From positions 1-64,000 of the forward strand of contig NZ_NVQF01000004.1 in assembly GCF_002592005.1 (NCBI RefSeq): a stretch of 64,000 nt of DNA. Reading direction: 5' to 3'. Position numbers and translations under genes: made by a program. Origin of the DNA: Mycolicibacterium palauense. Its GTDB lineage: Bacteria > Actinomycetota > Actinomycetes > Mycobacteriales > Mycobacteriaceae. The notes under the pieces were generated by a model. That model worked only from the letters and a program-made list of their open reading frames with translations. It was not told the origin of the DNA and ran no database searches. Positions 1 through 8,075 of this stretch are shown piece after piece; the stretch's first letter is position 1; each line of letters opens with the position of its first letter.

Positions 1-48
1 AGTGGTGTGGAGTGAAGGACTGTGTTCGTGTCGTCTTTTTTTTCGTGT
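1..48. other. Probable low-quality read-through ahead of an adapter
   Basis: This stretch lies outside the adapter match at 49-114, contains a run of nine T and encodes nothing recognisable. Because it sits on the far side of a sequencing adapter it is most likely read noise rather than plasmid DNA. This is inferred from position only. Confidence 0.6.
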
Positions 49-114
49 CAAGCAGGAGGCGGCATACGAGGTCAGCCTGGGTCTCGTGGGCTCGGAGATG
101 TGCATAAGAGACAG
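49..114 (+). other. Illumina Nextera i7 adapter contamination
   Basis: Positions 49-72 match the P7 flow-cell sequence with three A-to-G differences, 73-80 (CAGCCTGG) is one base from a standard Nextera i7 index, and 81-114 is the Nextera read-2 transposon end with one T-to-C difference. The order P7, index, mosaic end is exactly that of a library adapter. Genuine plasmid sequence therefore begins at about 115, and open reading frames crossing this region are artefacts. Confidence 0.95.
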
Positions 115-660
115 CATCGAGGCCGGCGCCTGGCGGCGCCTATGTGCGTGGTTGAGTGTGGTTGTTATACAACGGGTTTCGAGGTGTTGGGTTGGGCGGG
201 ATGGCCTGCGGCCATCGCTTTCGGTCGTTTATCGTTGTAGTGCAACAGTTTTGGAATCGCGTGGGTGGTGATGGCTTCGCCATTGGTCATGTCTTAATCA
301 TACTGTATTGCAGTGTGTTTCGGGTATGTCGTCTCGGCTTCGCCTCGACTGGTGTGGTGGAGCTGCGGGCGCCCGGCCGGCGGCCCCGACTTGAGGTCGT
401 TGTGCGCCTTGGCATCTCGAATCACGTCCGGGCTCCGCCCTCAAAGCCCATTTGCATTGTGTGGCAGCAGTATTCGGCGATACGTCACTGCACGCCTACG
501 GCGCTTCCCCCGTGCCACTCATGGCCTGGATGACCGTGGTGGGGCGACGTCGGCGTCGACGCTCCACATAGCTGCCCATTTGCTTAAACTGCAATACCTG
601 AGGGTCAGAGTTCCCGATGCCCTGCCCCGCTATCTCCACCGCGCACGTCCCCTTGGGGTG
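115..660. repeat. Palindrome-rich telomere-like left end
   Basis: No convincing gene is present in these 546 bases. They hold many short near-perfect palindromes: 125-140 (two GGCGCC), 161-173 (GTTGT/ACAAC), 200-216 (GATGGCC-TGC-GGCCATC), 271-283 (ATGGC-TTC-GCCAT), 336-344 (GGCTTCGCC), 367-374 (GGGCGCCC), 387-399 (CGAC/GTCG), 430-440 (GGGC-TCC-GCCC), 493-503 (CGCC-TAC-GGCG) and 553-562 (GCGTCGACGC). A 10-bp direct repeat GCCCATTTGC occurs at 446-455 and 574-583. Telomeres of Rhodococcus and Mycobacterium linear plasmids are known for palindromes with a central GCTXCGC, seen here three times. The extreme terminal bases are probably missing because the sequence starts at a tagmentation site. 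Confidence 0.7.
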
Positions 661-740
661 TGATCAGTCCTTCGTGGCGTAGAGCTCGGCCTCGGCGATC
701 GCACCGCCGTCATAGGGGCCTGAATAGCCCCGTCCAGCGG

Positions 741-1232
741 TTAGGAGGTGGGCGTGGGCGTCACTGGCAGCGCGGCAGAGATGCTCCCGCCCATGTCGTC
801 GTGGATCTTGTCGCACACCGGCCGGGTCCCGCAGTCGATCGTCCAGTTCTTGCCCGCCAGGATCCCGTAGTCCAGTCCCGCCTGGCGGAAGAGATCAAAC
901 GTCTTGACCTGCTCGTCCAGCCTCTCCTGGCTCGCGTAGATGGCGAGCACGACGGTCCGGCCATACGCCTCACACGATCCGGTGTCGACGGGGTAGACGC
1001 CGCCACCGAGCGGCTTGACGGTGCACGACTGCCCGAACCGGTTCAGTTCGTCTGCCATCGCCTGGATCGATGGGTACTCCTGCAGGCCGGACAGTTTCGT
1101 GGGTTGGGCGGTGGCGCTGCTGGCCGTCTGCGGCCCAGCAGTTTCCTGCGCCCCGCACGCAGCAGCTAACGCGGTACATGCGAGAGCCGCGACAGCAAGC
1201 CGATACGTCCTCGCCCGACCCCCGCTCAGCAT
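741..1232 (-). CDS. Putative secreted lipoprotein, small
   Basis: A 163-residue protein starts with a basic segment, a hydrophobic stretch and Ala-Ala-Ala-Cys, which looks like a lipoprotein signal although the -3 residue is Ala rather than the usual Leu. The mature part carries four further Cys (SCTV, GSCE, DCGT, VCDK), suggesting two disulfides in an exported domain. AGGG lies about nine bases before the ATG. I do not recognise the family. It is the gene closest to the telomere-like end and, like most of the window, is read toward that end. A PknH-sensor lipoprotein lies immediately upstream. Confidence 0.75.
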   Translation of the reverse strand: MLSGGRARTYRLAVAALACTALAAACGAQETAGPQTASSATAQPTKLSGLQEYPSIQAMADELNRFGQSCTVKPLGGGVYPVDTGSCEAYGRTVVLAIYASQERLDEQVKTFDLFRQAGLDYGILAGKNWTIDCGTRPVCDKIHDDMGGSISAALPVTPTPTS

Positions 1233-1346
1233 GGCAGCACCCTACAACGCCCTGACCGGATGCGACTGCGATACCTGGGTGCCATGGTTTCCGAGGTTTC
1301 CCGGCCCCGATCCGCAAGTGTTGGTGGTTATGCGCGCTCCATTGCG

Positions 1347-2033
1347 CTATTGATCGTCGATCTTGTGGGCGATGCGTCGGGCAAGTTCTGCACCGCGGTC
1401 GTCGATGTTCATGGCGCACGCGGACAGGTCGACGACCACGTTGTTCTGCACAGTCATCGCACGCTGGCAGGACCAGCCTGGGAGGTCCTGTTCTGACCGG
1501 GTGATGGTGAGCACGCCCTGGTCGTCGGTCGCGGTATTGAGTGACCAGTAGTGCGCTGGTTGTCCGGGGTCGTTCAGGGCGACGCGCCGGTCGTCGCACC
1601 TGGCCCACTCAGCCTTCTGGGCGGTGAATAGCTCCTGGGCGCTGGCCGCGTCGGGGAAGGACACAACCGACTGGTAGACGATGTGGTCGGCGTTGTCAGG
1701 GCTGTCGCGCAGTTCCTCGACGCGGACAGCGGTCCAACCGCTTCCCTCATAGGTGTGGCGTTGAGCTTCGGCCCACACCAGACACCCGTCGTCCAACGGT
1801 TCGTTCTCGTACAGCCCGTGGCTGGAGCTGGTGACGCTCAGGGAGGCGCCCATCACCGCCCCCACTTCTCGGCTGCTGAGCAACAGCTGGGACAGCGCCG
1901 CGGTGGATATGGGCCGTGGTGCATGCCCCATGGTCGGGGCCGCGACGACGGTCCCGTCGGTGCTGACCGTGCAGCCGGCCGTCAGCACGCTCAGCATCGC
2001 TGCGCAGCACGCTGTGCTCATCCGGAAACCCAT
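1347..2033 (-). CDS. PknH-like sensor-domain lipoprotein
   Basis: The N-terminus ends in the lipobox LTAGC, so the protein is predicted to be lipidated and displayed outside the membrane. The rest resembles the extracellular sensor domain of mycobacterial kinase PknH and LpqQ-type lipoproteins: LLLSSREVGAVMG near residue 50 is a typical opening motif, and four Cys (DGCLVW, RCDDR, SCQRAM, SAC) would form the two conserved disulfides. There is no kinase domain. GGAGGG precedes the ATG by about six bases. A family-2 promoter motif sits 48 bp upstream at 2081-2108. The ligand is unknown. Confidence 0.85.
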   Translation of the reverse strand: MGFRMSTACCAAMLSVLTAGCTVSTDGTVVAAPTMGHAPRPISTAALSQLLLSSREVGAVMGASLSVTSSSHGLYENEPLDDGCLVWAEAQRHTYEGSGWTAVRVEELRDSPDNADHIVYQSVVSFPDAASAQELFTAQKAEWARCDDRRVALNDPGQPAHYWSLNTATDDQGVLTITRSEQDLPGWSCQRAMTVQNNVVVDLSACAMNIDDRGAELARRIAHKIDDQ

Positions 2034-2080
2034 CTCCGCCCTCCCGCGTCGTGTGTGTCGGAACGTGTCTCTGCGGGGGA

Positions 2081-2108
2081 AGTACCGGCCTGGACGGCCC
2101 GTTCCGTC
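2081..2108 (-). promoter_or_regulatory. Family-2 promoter motif, GACGGAA-N15-GGTACT
   Basis: In transcription direction it reads GACGGAA, 15 bases, GGTACT, identical in layout to six other sites in the window. It faces the PknH-like lipoprotein gene starting at 2033. Confidence 0.7.
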
Positions 2109-2278
2109 GTCACGCCGTCAACGAATCCGGCGGCCGCTCTCGACGTCCTCCCCTGTGGGGCCGGCGCCCCTGCTCCTGTGGCGCCGAGCCGCGGCTGCGA
2201 TGATCCGTTGCCATCTCCTCTGCCGGGGCCCGGAGGGCGCTCTCAGGCACCGCTCCGGGCCGTCTGGGGCCGCAGCGC

Positions 2279-2560
2279 TCAGCTGGTCGCGGCGGGCTCC
2301 CACCTCACGCACGCCGTCTCGCACTGTTCGACGTACCGCTCGCTGAGGTCCGCGCTGCTGATGAACCGCAGCGGGCACGTCTCCTCCCACACTTCGGGCA
2401 GCTGCTCGATCGGGTGGATGTCGTCAGCGGTGTAGCCGCAATCGAGCATCAGCTCCCGGTCGCCACCCCAGACGATCAGGTAGACCTTGTGGCAGCCGTC
2501 GTAGGCGAACTCGCTGGCCTCGACCACGACGTCGTTGATCATCAACGTCCCGCCGCTCAC
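2279..2560 (-). CDS. Hypothetical protein
   Basis: A 93-residue protein of mixed composition with three Cys and several aromatic residues (VYLIVWGG, VWEETCPLRF) and no recognised domain. It starts at a GTG that overlaps the stop of the gene upstream in a GTGA, so the two are probably translationally coupled. An in-frame ATG six codons later is an alternative start. Function is unknown. Confidence 0.65.
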   Translation of the reverse strand: MSGGTLMINDVVVEASEFAYDGCHKVYLIVWGGDRELMLDCGYTADDIHPIEQLPEVWEETCPLRFISSADLSERYVEQCETACVRWEPAATS

Positions 2561-2940
2561 TTGCCCGCCTCCGCGATCGTGCGCAGGTGCGCCAGGGTGA
2601 TGTACGGGTTGTATGACCCCGGCCAGGGCGAGTCATCGTTGAGGAACGCCTCGGCGGGGAGCCAGCCGATGGCGTAATCCAGCTCGGCGTCGTCCAACGC
2701 TTGCCCACCACTCGCGTTACCGACGTGTCGCACATAAGAGGGCAGTCGATTCTCGTCGTCAACGTAAACTGCTGCCACTGCGCCGATTCCGAGTTCCTCT
2801 AGCCGCTCGATGGCGTTGGCGATCGCCTCTCGCTCCTGGGAGGCGGTGCTACTGGCAGCAGCAGCTTCGTTGTCGATTGGCGGCGTGTCGTCGACGCCGT
2901 TGTCGGCGGCCTCATTGTTTGCGGATGATTTCAGCATCAT
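2557..2940 (-). CDS. Hypothetical acidic protein
   Basis: A 127-residue protein with a disordered, Asn/Asp/Ala-rich first third and a structured remainder (ERLEELGIGAVAAVYVDDEN, YAIGWLPAEAFL). No family is recognised. It is the first gene of a two-gene unit, sharing a GTGA overlap with the downstream gene. A small rightward gene appears to diverge from it just upstream. Confidence 0.65.
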   Translation of the reverse strand: MMLKSSANNEAADNGVDDTPPIDNEAAAASSTASQEREAIANAIERLEELGIGAVAAVYVDDENRLPSYVRHVGNASGGQALDDAELDYAIGWLPAEAFLNDDSPWPGSYNPYITLAHLRTIAEAGK

Positions 2941-2987
2941 GCTCCCTTTGCGGGTCCAGTGACCGAACGCGCACGTCCAGCCGGATT

Positions 2988-3374
2988 GTGTTGAACTCTG
3001 TTGTCCAACACCATGATTTTACCGCGGCGCACCGACACTTTTCGCGCACGGTCGGAAACGTCAAAGCCCAAGCGAAGCGTCGTCTCGGCACCACTACGGC
3101 TTGGTCAGCTGCCGTCGTACAACGCCTCGAGTTCTTGATCGCCGAGGACGACCTCCACACGCTCGTCGAGAGCATCAGCCGCGTCGCAGAGTTCCTATCC
3201 GGGACGCAGTTCACAAGGCCACTCGACCTTCTCGATTTGCCCACCATCGATCGCATCATCGACGCCCTCCGCGACCGCGCCCAAGAGCTCTCCTTTGCAC
3301 GACCGCTCAGTGCCGAGTTGCCGGGCGCCATCACCTACGGATTCATCGAGACCGATGGCGACGATCAGACATAG
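2988..3374 (+). CDS. Possible small hypothetical protein
   Basis: The last 85 codons look like real protein (IAEDDLHTLVESISRVAEFL, DRIIDALRDRAQELS): acidic and helical, unlike the Arg/Ser-rich shadow on the other strand. The start is uncertain; GTG at 2988 or TTG at 2991 are the first plausible starts beyond the divergent gene. It converges on the PD-(D/E)XK gene ending at 3403. No family is recognised. Confidence 0.5.
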   Translation: MLNSVVQHHDFTAAHRHFSRTVGNVKAQAKRRLGTTTAWSAAVVQRLEFLIAEDDLHTLVESISRVAEFLSGTQFTRPLDLLDLPTIDRIIDALRDRAQELSFARPLSAELPGAITYGFIETDGDDQT

Positions 3375-3402
3375 GGCATCTCGGGCCGGTCCTGGAGAGA
3401 GG

Positions 3403-4389
3403 TCAGCCGCGCACCCACCCCTCCTGGAGCGCTCGTGTCGCCGCGATGGCGTCCTTGAGTGTCGGTGCGATCTGCAGCTGGTCGAGCAGGACCCAGAGCC
3501 GAGAGGACGGGTAGACGCCGGCGCCGTTGGGGATGGGTTCGAGCGGGGGGATTCTGGGCCCCAGGTCGTACACAGCGTGCGGTCGGTCGCTGGCGTCGTT
3601 CTCGGGCAGGTAGGGGAACCGGTCGCGGATGGTGGGAACGACATCGGTGTGCATGATCCGGTGGATGCGCTGCACGGCGCCGCCCCACCGGAAGGCCATG
3701 AAGTTGGGCGGGTCGGTGGGCCATCCACCGACGCCGTAGGGGTGGAAGTAGCAGAGCTGATCGGTGACGAACTCGCGGAACGTCGGGGTGCCCTCGCCGC
3801 CGGGGCGGTCTTCGCTGAGCACCACGCTGTAGACCAGGCTGTCGGCCACTGTGCGCATGCGTATCACTTCCATCAGGTAGGTGTGCAGCTCGTCAATCCA
3901 GATACGCTCTCGCCCGCGACATTTCGCTCGCGCCTCCGTGATGTCGGCGAGGACGTCGCGCCACGGCAGGTGCACCACTGGGACGCCTTCGATCTGCGTC
4001 GGCAGTTGGGTCTCGGCGAGAGCGGTAGAGGCCTGCGACAGTGACACCAGCGCCCCCGAACCGTACCGGTGGATGCGCGAGACGTATTGCGCCAGTTGCA
4101 TCGTCGTGGGAAGCAGCCAGTCCCGCTTGGCTTCGAAGATCAGCAGCGCCGAGCTAGCCGGCAACCGCACCTCAAGATCCGTGCGGCCGACCTCGGCGCG
4201 CACTTCCAGCGCGAAGTCGACGTCTTCACCGTCACCGAGTCCCGGCCAGACGCGGGTGAGCACGGCGTCGCTGAGTGCCCGACAGCGCGCAAGAGTGAAC
4301 CCGAGTGCTGCAGTCAGGTCGTTCTCGTTCTGGCCGAGCAGGCTGAACGCCGATCCCACCTCGGTTCCGTACCGCGTCAGGGAAGCCAC
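3403..4389 (-). CDS. PD-(D/E)XK nuclease-fold protein
   Basis: I chose the GTG at 4389 because GGGAGGGG lies about seven bases upstream and because the reading frame before it is Arg/Thr-rich shadow. The 328-residue product carries a PD-(D/E)XK core: Asp71 in DLEVRLP, then Glu86-Ala-Lys88 in LLIFEAKRDW. This is the metal-binding core of restriction-like nucleases. The middle and C-terminal parts (EDRPGGEGTPTFREFV, RWGGAVQRIHRI) are not recognised. No methylase is adjacent, so a standalone nuclease or defence effector is possible, but the target is unknown. Confidence 0.75.
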   Translation of the reverse strand: MASLTRYGTEVGSAFSLLGQNENDLTAALGFTLARCRALSDAVLTRVWPGLGDGEDVDFALEVRAEVGRTDLEVRLPASSALLIFEAKRDWLLPTTMQLAQYVSRIHRYGSGALVSLSQASTALAETQLPTQIEGVPVVHLPWRDVLADITEARAKCRGRERIWIDELHTYLMEVIRMRTVADSLVYSVVLSEDRPGGEGTPTFREFVTDQLCYFHPYGVGGWPTDPPNFMAFRWGGAVQRIHRIMHTDVVPTIRDRFPYLPENDASDRPHAVYDLGPRIPPLEPIPNGAGVYPSSRLWVLLDQLQIAPTLKDAIAATRALQEGWVRG

Positions 4390-4474
4390 GCCGTATCCCC
4401 TCCCACGCTCCGCCGGTAATGCCACGGTGGCCGGCCATCGGTCGGGGACCTGTCGTCGCGTCTGGGCGCAGGCG

Positions 4475-5128
4475 TCACGCGGGGTCGGGACAGAAGTCGA
4501 TGTCCTTGCCGTCGACGTTGACCGTGGCAGACCACCACCACACCGGACCGAGGGCATCCAGGCCCGCCTGGGGCAGCACCATGCCGATCTCACCGGGGGT
4601 GTCGGTGTCGGCGAAGCCGTCCATGTTGTGCTGGGTGCCCTCGGCGAACGGAAAGTAGAAGTAGCCGACCTTCTGCCCGTCGAGGGTCTTGTATCCGAGC
4701 TGCACGCTCTCCCCGGCCGGGTTGGTGGCCAGCAGCGACCAGAGCACGGTGCCGGTGGTGGGCACGTCCCCGGTGTAGGTCATCGTCACCTGCGCGCTGG
4801 TGCCGGCGCGTCCGGCCATCTCACCGACCTTGACCTCGACCCCGGTGAGGTCGATCGGTGTTGCCGAGACCGCCGATGTGCACGCCGACTGCGGGCCGGC
4901 CAGTACCTTGCCTGGCGGCACTGCCGGCGGGGCGGCGGGTGCGGCCGTCGTGGGCGAATCGGTGGTGGAGACCGGCATGCTCACTGACGTGCTGACCGTG
5001 AGCTCCGGGCTGGTCGAGGACGAGGCCGTCGACGTATCGGGAGCGCTTCCGCAACCGGCGGCTACGACGGCGACCACGCCTACCGGACCGCACACCATCC
5101 GGACCTGCCGTCTGCGACCGCGATCCAT
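4475..5128 (-). CDS. Putative lipoprotein
   Basis: Start chosen at the ATG at 5128, preceded by AGGGGGGTGAGC. The 217-residue product has a hydrophobic signal ending in VVAAGC (probable lipidation), a 45-residue Ser/Thr/Pro/Ala linker, and a mature domain that looks beta-rich (AQVTMTYTGDVPTTGTVLWS, WSATVNVDGKDIDFCP). Two Cys remain in the mature domain, near its beginning and its end. No family is recognised. It is likely anchored outside the membrane. Confidence 0.75.
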   Translation of the reverse strand: MDRGRRRQVRMVCGPVGVVAVVAAGCGSAPDTSTASSSTSPELTVSTSVSMPVSTTDSPTTAAPAAPPAVPPGKVLAGPQSACTSAVSATPIDLTGVEVKVGEMAGRAGTSAQVTMTYTGDVPTTGTVLWSLLATNPAGESVQLGYKTLDGQKVGYFYFPFAEGTQHNMDGFADTDTPGEIGMVLPQAGLDALGPVWWWSATVNVDGKDIDFCPDPA

Positions 5129-5270
5129 GCTCACCCCCCTGGTCGTCACCGTTGCTCCTAGCAAAGGTACGCCACGGTCATCGACCAGCTGCGGTCAGCG
5201 ATCGGTGAGCAGCCGGAGGTGACCCGTGTCAGGGTTCTCACGCGTCTTGGCGACGCGCTCCAGCGCGGAA

Positions 5271-5441
5271 TCAGGCTGCAGGACTGTCGCTTTGAATGAG
5301 CCTGAGCACCATCTGGCGGGCCTCGGGGTTGAATGGCTCGGCGTGCAGGTCATCGCAGGCGATCTTGAGTTCGCGAACGAAGTCCCGCACCACGGTCCAG
5401 TCCGGGTCGTTGGTTGCCGACATCCCCGTCGCAGCGTCCAT
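5271..5441 (-). CDS. Small hypothetical protein
   Basis: A 56-residue protein starting at the ATG at 5441, with GAAGGGA about 12 bases upstream. The core DWTVVRDFVRELKIACDDLH is amphipathic and helical. No family is recognised. It follows whiA on the same strand, separated by 188 bases with no other visible gene. Confidence 0.55.
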   Translation of the reverse strand: MDAATGMSATNDPDWTVVRDFVRELKIACDDLHAEPFNPEARQMVLRLIQSDSPAA

Positions 5442-5629
5442 GGGCGTGACCGTTCCCTTCACTCGTAGCGACCGGTCACCGCGCCACACGGGGGACCTCA
5501 TTGGTTGCTACATAGATCCTCACACGACGTGGGGGCGGGCCGGTGCACCAATTTTCGGCGGTCGATTACCGGCCCCGACCTGGGCGTTGTCGGCTTCCGG
5601 CGGACACCGCGACCGAGTGAGCGGTGCCG

Positions 5630-6631
5630 TCATCCAGACCGTCGTGCGGTGAGGTCATCGCCGGGGCTGTCGGTCAGCGCGTGCTCTGAGGTGTCGGGGA
5701 CGCCGGCCCGGCGTGCGGTGCGATCGGCGGTGGCCAGGAGCCGCCGTAGACGGCCCGCGATGGCGTCCTTGCTCATCGGCTCCTCGGCGAGGCGGCCCAG
5801 CTCCTCCAGCGACACAGCGGGATGCGCGATCCTGAGGCGTCCAACCTTTGCGAGGTGGTCGGGTGCGGTCGCACCGAGGATGTCGAGCGCTCGGGACACT
5901 CTGGCCGCGGTTTCTGCACCGGCCGCTTCTGAGCGTCTCCGGTTGGCGTCGTCGAAACCGGCGGACCGGTCGACCGGCATCCGTTCGACGCTGCGCTGAC
6001 GGCGCTCTACCCACGCTTGGTGCGTCGTGACTGCGCCGATGCGCAACAGCATCTCCCCGGCCCGTTCGGGGTCGCGCACCACGACGCGATCGACGCCCCG
6101 GATCTCGTTCATTTTCGCCGGCACTGCCAGACGTCGCGCGGCTCCGACGAGCGCCAGTGCCGCCTCGGGGCCGGGACAGGTCACTTCCATGCCGCGGGTT
6201 CGCCCGTTCTCGACCAGTGCTCCCCGTGCGAGGAAAGCGCCGCGCCAGGCCGCCTCCAGGTCGGGAAGTTGTCCAGTCACCACGTGGGCGGGCATGCCGC
6301 GCACCGGCTGGCCGCGTTGGTTGAGCAGTCCGGTCTGTCGCGCGAGCGCCTCGGCGCTGTCGGTGACGCGGATCAGGAACCTCTCGCCGCGGCCGGCGGC
6401 GGGCGCGAGCGGCCTGATCGCGGGGGTCTGCCCGTACAGGTCGTGGATGTCTCTGCACAGTCGCCGGGCGATTCCGAGCTGATCGACTTCGGCCACGACG
6501 GCCAGCCGGGAGTTGACGATCTGCAACCCGCCGCCGAATCTGAGCAGCGCCGAGACTTCGGCTCTGCGTGCCGAGGGCGAGCGCACCACCAGCTGGCTCA
6601 GCTCTGCTTTCGCATCGACTGTTGCCGTCAT
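5630..6631 (-). CDS. whiA: Plasmid-encoded WhiA-family DNA-binding regulator
   Basis: The 333-residue product matches the normal length and sequence pattern of actinobacterial WhiA (DUF199): N-terminal homing-endonuclease-like fold ([63 protein letters not shown]), the linker motif [15 protein letters not shown] near residue 230, and a C-terminal helix-turn-helix ([20 protein letters not shown]). WhiA is normally a chromosomal single-copy regulator of cell division that binds GACAC together with WhiB; a second, plasmid-borne copy is unusual. The start ATG at 6631 has GAAGGGGA upstream. It diverges from the NlpC/P60 gene. A plasmid WhiB lies at 52882-53244. Confidence 0.92.
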   Translation of the reverse strand: MTATVDAKAELSQLVVRSPSARRAEVSALLRFGGGLQIVNSRLAVVAEVDQLGIARRLCRDIHDLYGQTPAIRPLAPAAGRGERFLIRVTDSAEALARQTGLLNQRGQPVRGMPAHVVTGQLPDLEAAWRGAFLARGALVENGRTRGMEVTCPGPEAALALVGAARRLAVPAKMNEIRGVDRVVVRDPERAGEMLLRIGAVTTHQAWVERRQRSVERMPVDRSAGFDDANRRRSEAAGAETAARVSRALDILGATAPDHLAKVGRLRIAHPAVSLEELGRLAEEPMSKDAIAGRLRRLLATADRTARRAGVPDTSEHALTDSPGDDLTARRSG

Positions 6632-6897
6632 CGTGGGTTCCCCTTCACGTGTGCTTGCCGCGGCGAGCCGAGCCGGGTGCGTGAGGCCGATCCGGCCGAC
6701 CGTGTTCGCCTCATGATGCCCCAGGTTGTGTGCCGAACCGGCCCCTCGCCCGGCATGAATTCCGGAAGCGTCTCGATAGCTGCGCCGCGGTCGATGCGGC
6801 GAATCGAACCACACCCACAGGAAGACGTGACGTGCGATAACCCCGACTTCATCCCCAGTCGTGGGAATATTGATCTCGATACAGGAGGGAGCACCGC
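6632..6897. promoter_or_regulatory. Divergent intergenic region, whiA to NlpC/P60
   Basis: This 266-bp gap separates leftward whiA from the rightward NlpC/P60 unit and must hold both promoters. The right side is comparatively AT-rich around 6865-6880 (GGGAATATTGATC) just before a strong AGGAGGG at 6882-6888. No copy of either recurrent promoter family is seen. Confidence 0.5.
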
Positions 6898-6966
6898 GTG
6901 ACTGACATCGCTGATCGAGCGCGCCTGGCGCTCGTCCTGTGCGCCGTCGGGACGACTCGACGGTGA
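6898..6966 (+). CDS. Possible 22-residue leader peptide ORF
   Basis: A GTG at 6898 follows AGGAGGG by nine bases, the best ribosome-binding site in this area, and opens a 22-codon frame ([18 protein letters not shown]...) whose TGA at 6964-6966 overlaps the GTG start of the NlpC/P60 gene at 6963 (GTGA). The layout fits a translated leader coupled to the downstream gene. Whether the peptide matters is unknown. Confidence 0.5.
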   Translation: MTDIADRARLALVLCAVGTTRR

Positions 6967-8039
6967 GCACCGGCGACGAGGTGACCCAGATCCTCAACCA
7001 GCTGCGGGGGTTGCTGGGTGAGGGCACGCCGGTCACGGCCCCGCTACCGTCGCAGGTCCCCGCTCAGATCCAGCAGCGCCTCAACGCCCTGCCTGGCGGG
7101 CTAGGCGTCTTCATCGACAAGTTGATCGACGAGCGCAAGAGCCAGGCCGAGATCAGCGCCGCCCTGGCTGAGGTCGACCCCTCGCTGGTGCCGGTCGTCG
7201 ACGAATCCGGGGCCAACGTGACCGCCGCTCGCGACGAACTGAACGGCACCCAGGACACCTACGCCGATCGCCGCGACCAGTTGGCCCCGGTAGAGGGCAC
7301 TCCGATGGGACAGTTGGGCGTGCTGCAAGCCAAGGCTGATGCCGTCGGCAATGGCGCCAACACCGTGCGCGCGCAGATGCCGCCGGCGGATCTGCGCCGA
7401 GTCCTCGTTGACCGCCTCGCGCAGCGCTACTACGAGCAGGCCAAGGCGGCGATGCAGGGCGCCGGTGGCGGGATGCCGGGCGCCGGTGGCGGGATGCCGG
7501 GCGGCGGTGGCATGCCGGGCGGCGGCGGTGGTGGGGGTTCTCCGTTAAGTGCGCTGGCCTCACCGGCGGCGAGCTTGGCGTCTGCGTTCTCGCCGTCCTC
7601 CTCGGCGAAGGACGGGTCTCCGGGTGAGCAGCGATCGGCGTCCGCACTGCCGTCCGGCCGTGGTGGCAGTGAGGCCGGGCGCCGGGTGGCGGAGAAGGCG
7701 CTGGCCGCGAAGGGGCTGCCGTACGTGTGGGGCGGCGGCGGCACCAGTGGCCCCACGGGCGGCGGATTCGACTGCTCGGGGCTGACGCAGTGGGCCTACG
7801 CTCAGGCGACCGGCGAGTCCTTACCTCGCACGACCTACGACCAGATCCAACTGGGCACGCGCATCAACCCCGCCGACGCTCAACCGGGTGACCTCGTGTT
7901 CTCCCGGTTCAGCAGCCGCGGACCCGAGCACGTGCAGATAGCTCTCGGCGGGGGTCAGGTGGTGCACGCCCCGCAACGCGGCGACGTGGTGCGCATCGCC
8001 GCGATGCCCACCGACGTCGTGGTCAAACGAATAGTCTGA
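6963..8039 (+). CDS. NlpC/P60 peptidoglycan hydrolase-like protein
   Basis: The 358-residue product has a helical N-terminal ~165 residues resembling mycobacterial DUF4226-type segments, a low-complexity Gly/Met/Pro and Ser/Ala linker (about 166-235), and a C-terminal NlpC/P60 domain. The catalytic set is visible: Cys271 in [11 protein letters not shown], His323 in EHVQIAL and His335 in VVHAPQ. Such domains cleave cell-wall peptides. There is no Sec signal peptide, so if it acts outside the cell it would need another route, for instance the plasmid ESX system (inference). The GTG start overlaps the stop of the leader ORF. A terminator-like hairpin follows at 8048. Confidence 0.85.
   Translation: MSTGDEVTQILNQLRGLLGEGTPVTAPLPSQVPAQIQQRLNALPGGLGVFIDKLIDERKSQAEISAALAEVDPSLVPVVDESGANVTAARDELNGTQDTYADRRDQLAPVEGTPMGQLGVLQAKADAVGNGANTVRAQMPPADLRRVLVDRLAQRYYEQAKAAMQGAGGGMPGAGGGMPGGGGMPGGGGGGGSPLSALASPAASLASAFSPSSSAKDGSPGEQRSASALPSGRGGSEAGRRVAEKALAAKGLPYVWGGGGTSGPTGGGFDCSGLTQWAYAQATGESLPRTTYDQIQLGTRINPADAQPGDLVFSRFSSRGPEHVQIALGGGQVVHAPQRGDVVRIAAMPTDVVVKRIV
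7459..7542 (+). repeat. Tandem Gly-Met-Pro coding repeat
   Basis: Two exact and further degenerate copies of an 18-bp unit encoding GAGGGMP or GGGGMP lie in the linker of the NlpC/P60 gene. They are prone to length change. Confidence 0.8.
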
Positions 8040-8047
8040 TCCTCAAT

Positions 8048-8075
8048 GCGGACATCGCCTGTCCGCCAACGTTTT
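8048..8075 (+). terminator. Intrinsic terminator after NlpC/P60 gene
   Basis: GCGGACA-TCGCC-TGTCCGC forms a perfect 7-bp stem at 8048-8066, followed by CAACGTTTTAT. It sits between two convergent genes. Confidence 0.65.

Noticed and set aside
2..271. Open reading frames crossing the first 270 bases
   Set aside because: They run through adapter sequence (49-114) and telomere-like palindromes and have no protein-like composition.
661..740. Leftward coding-like stretch ending in AEAELYATKD
   Set aside because: It reads well for about 20 codons but has no start, since upstream it runs out of frame under the lipoprotein gene. It could be a frameshifted tail or a remnant.
5162..5282. Rightward 40-codon coding-like fragment (VIDQLRSAIGEQPEV...RLQDCRFE)
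   Set aside because: The frame opens right after a stop at 5159-5161, has no good start, and lies in front of a lipoprotein gene. It may be the tail of a decayed gene, but cannot be supported as a gene.
7459..7542. Frameshift or assembly error in the Gly-rich linker
   Set aside because: The frame stays open and leads into an intact catalytic NlpC/P60 domain.
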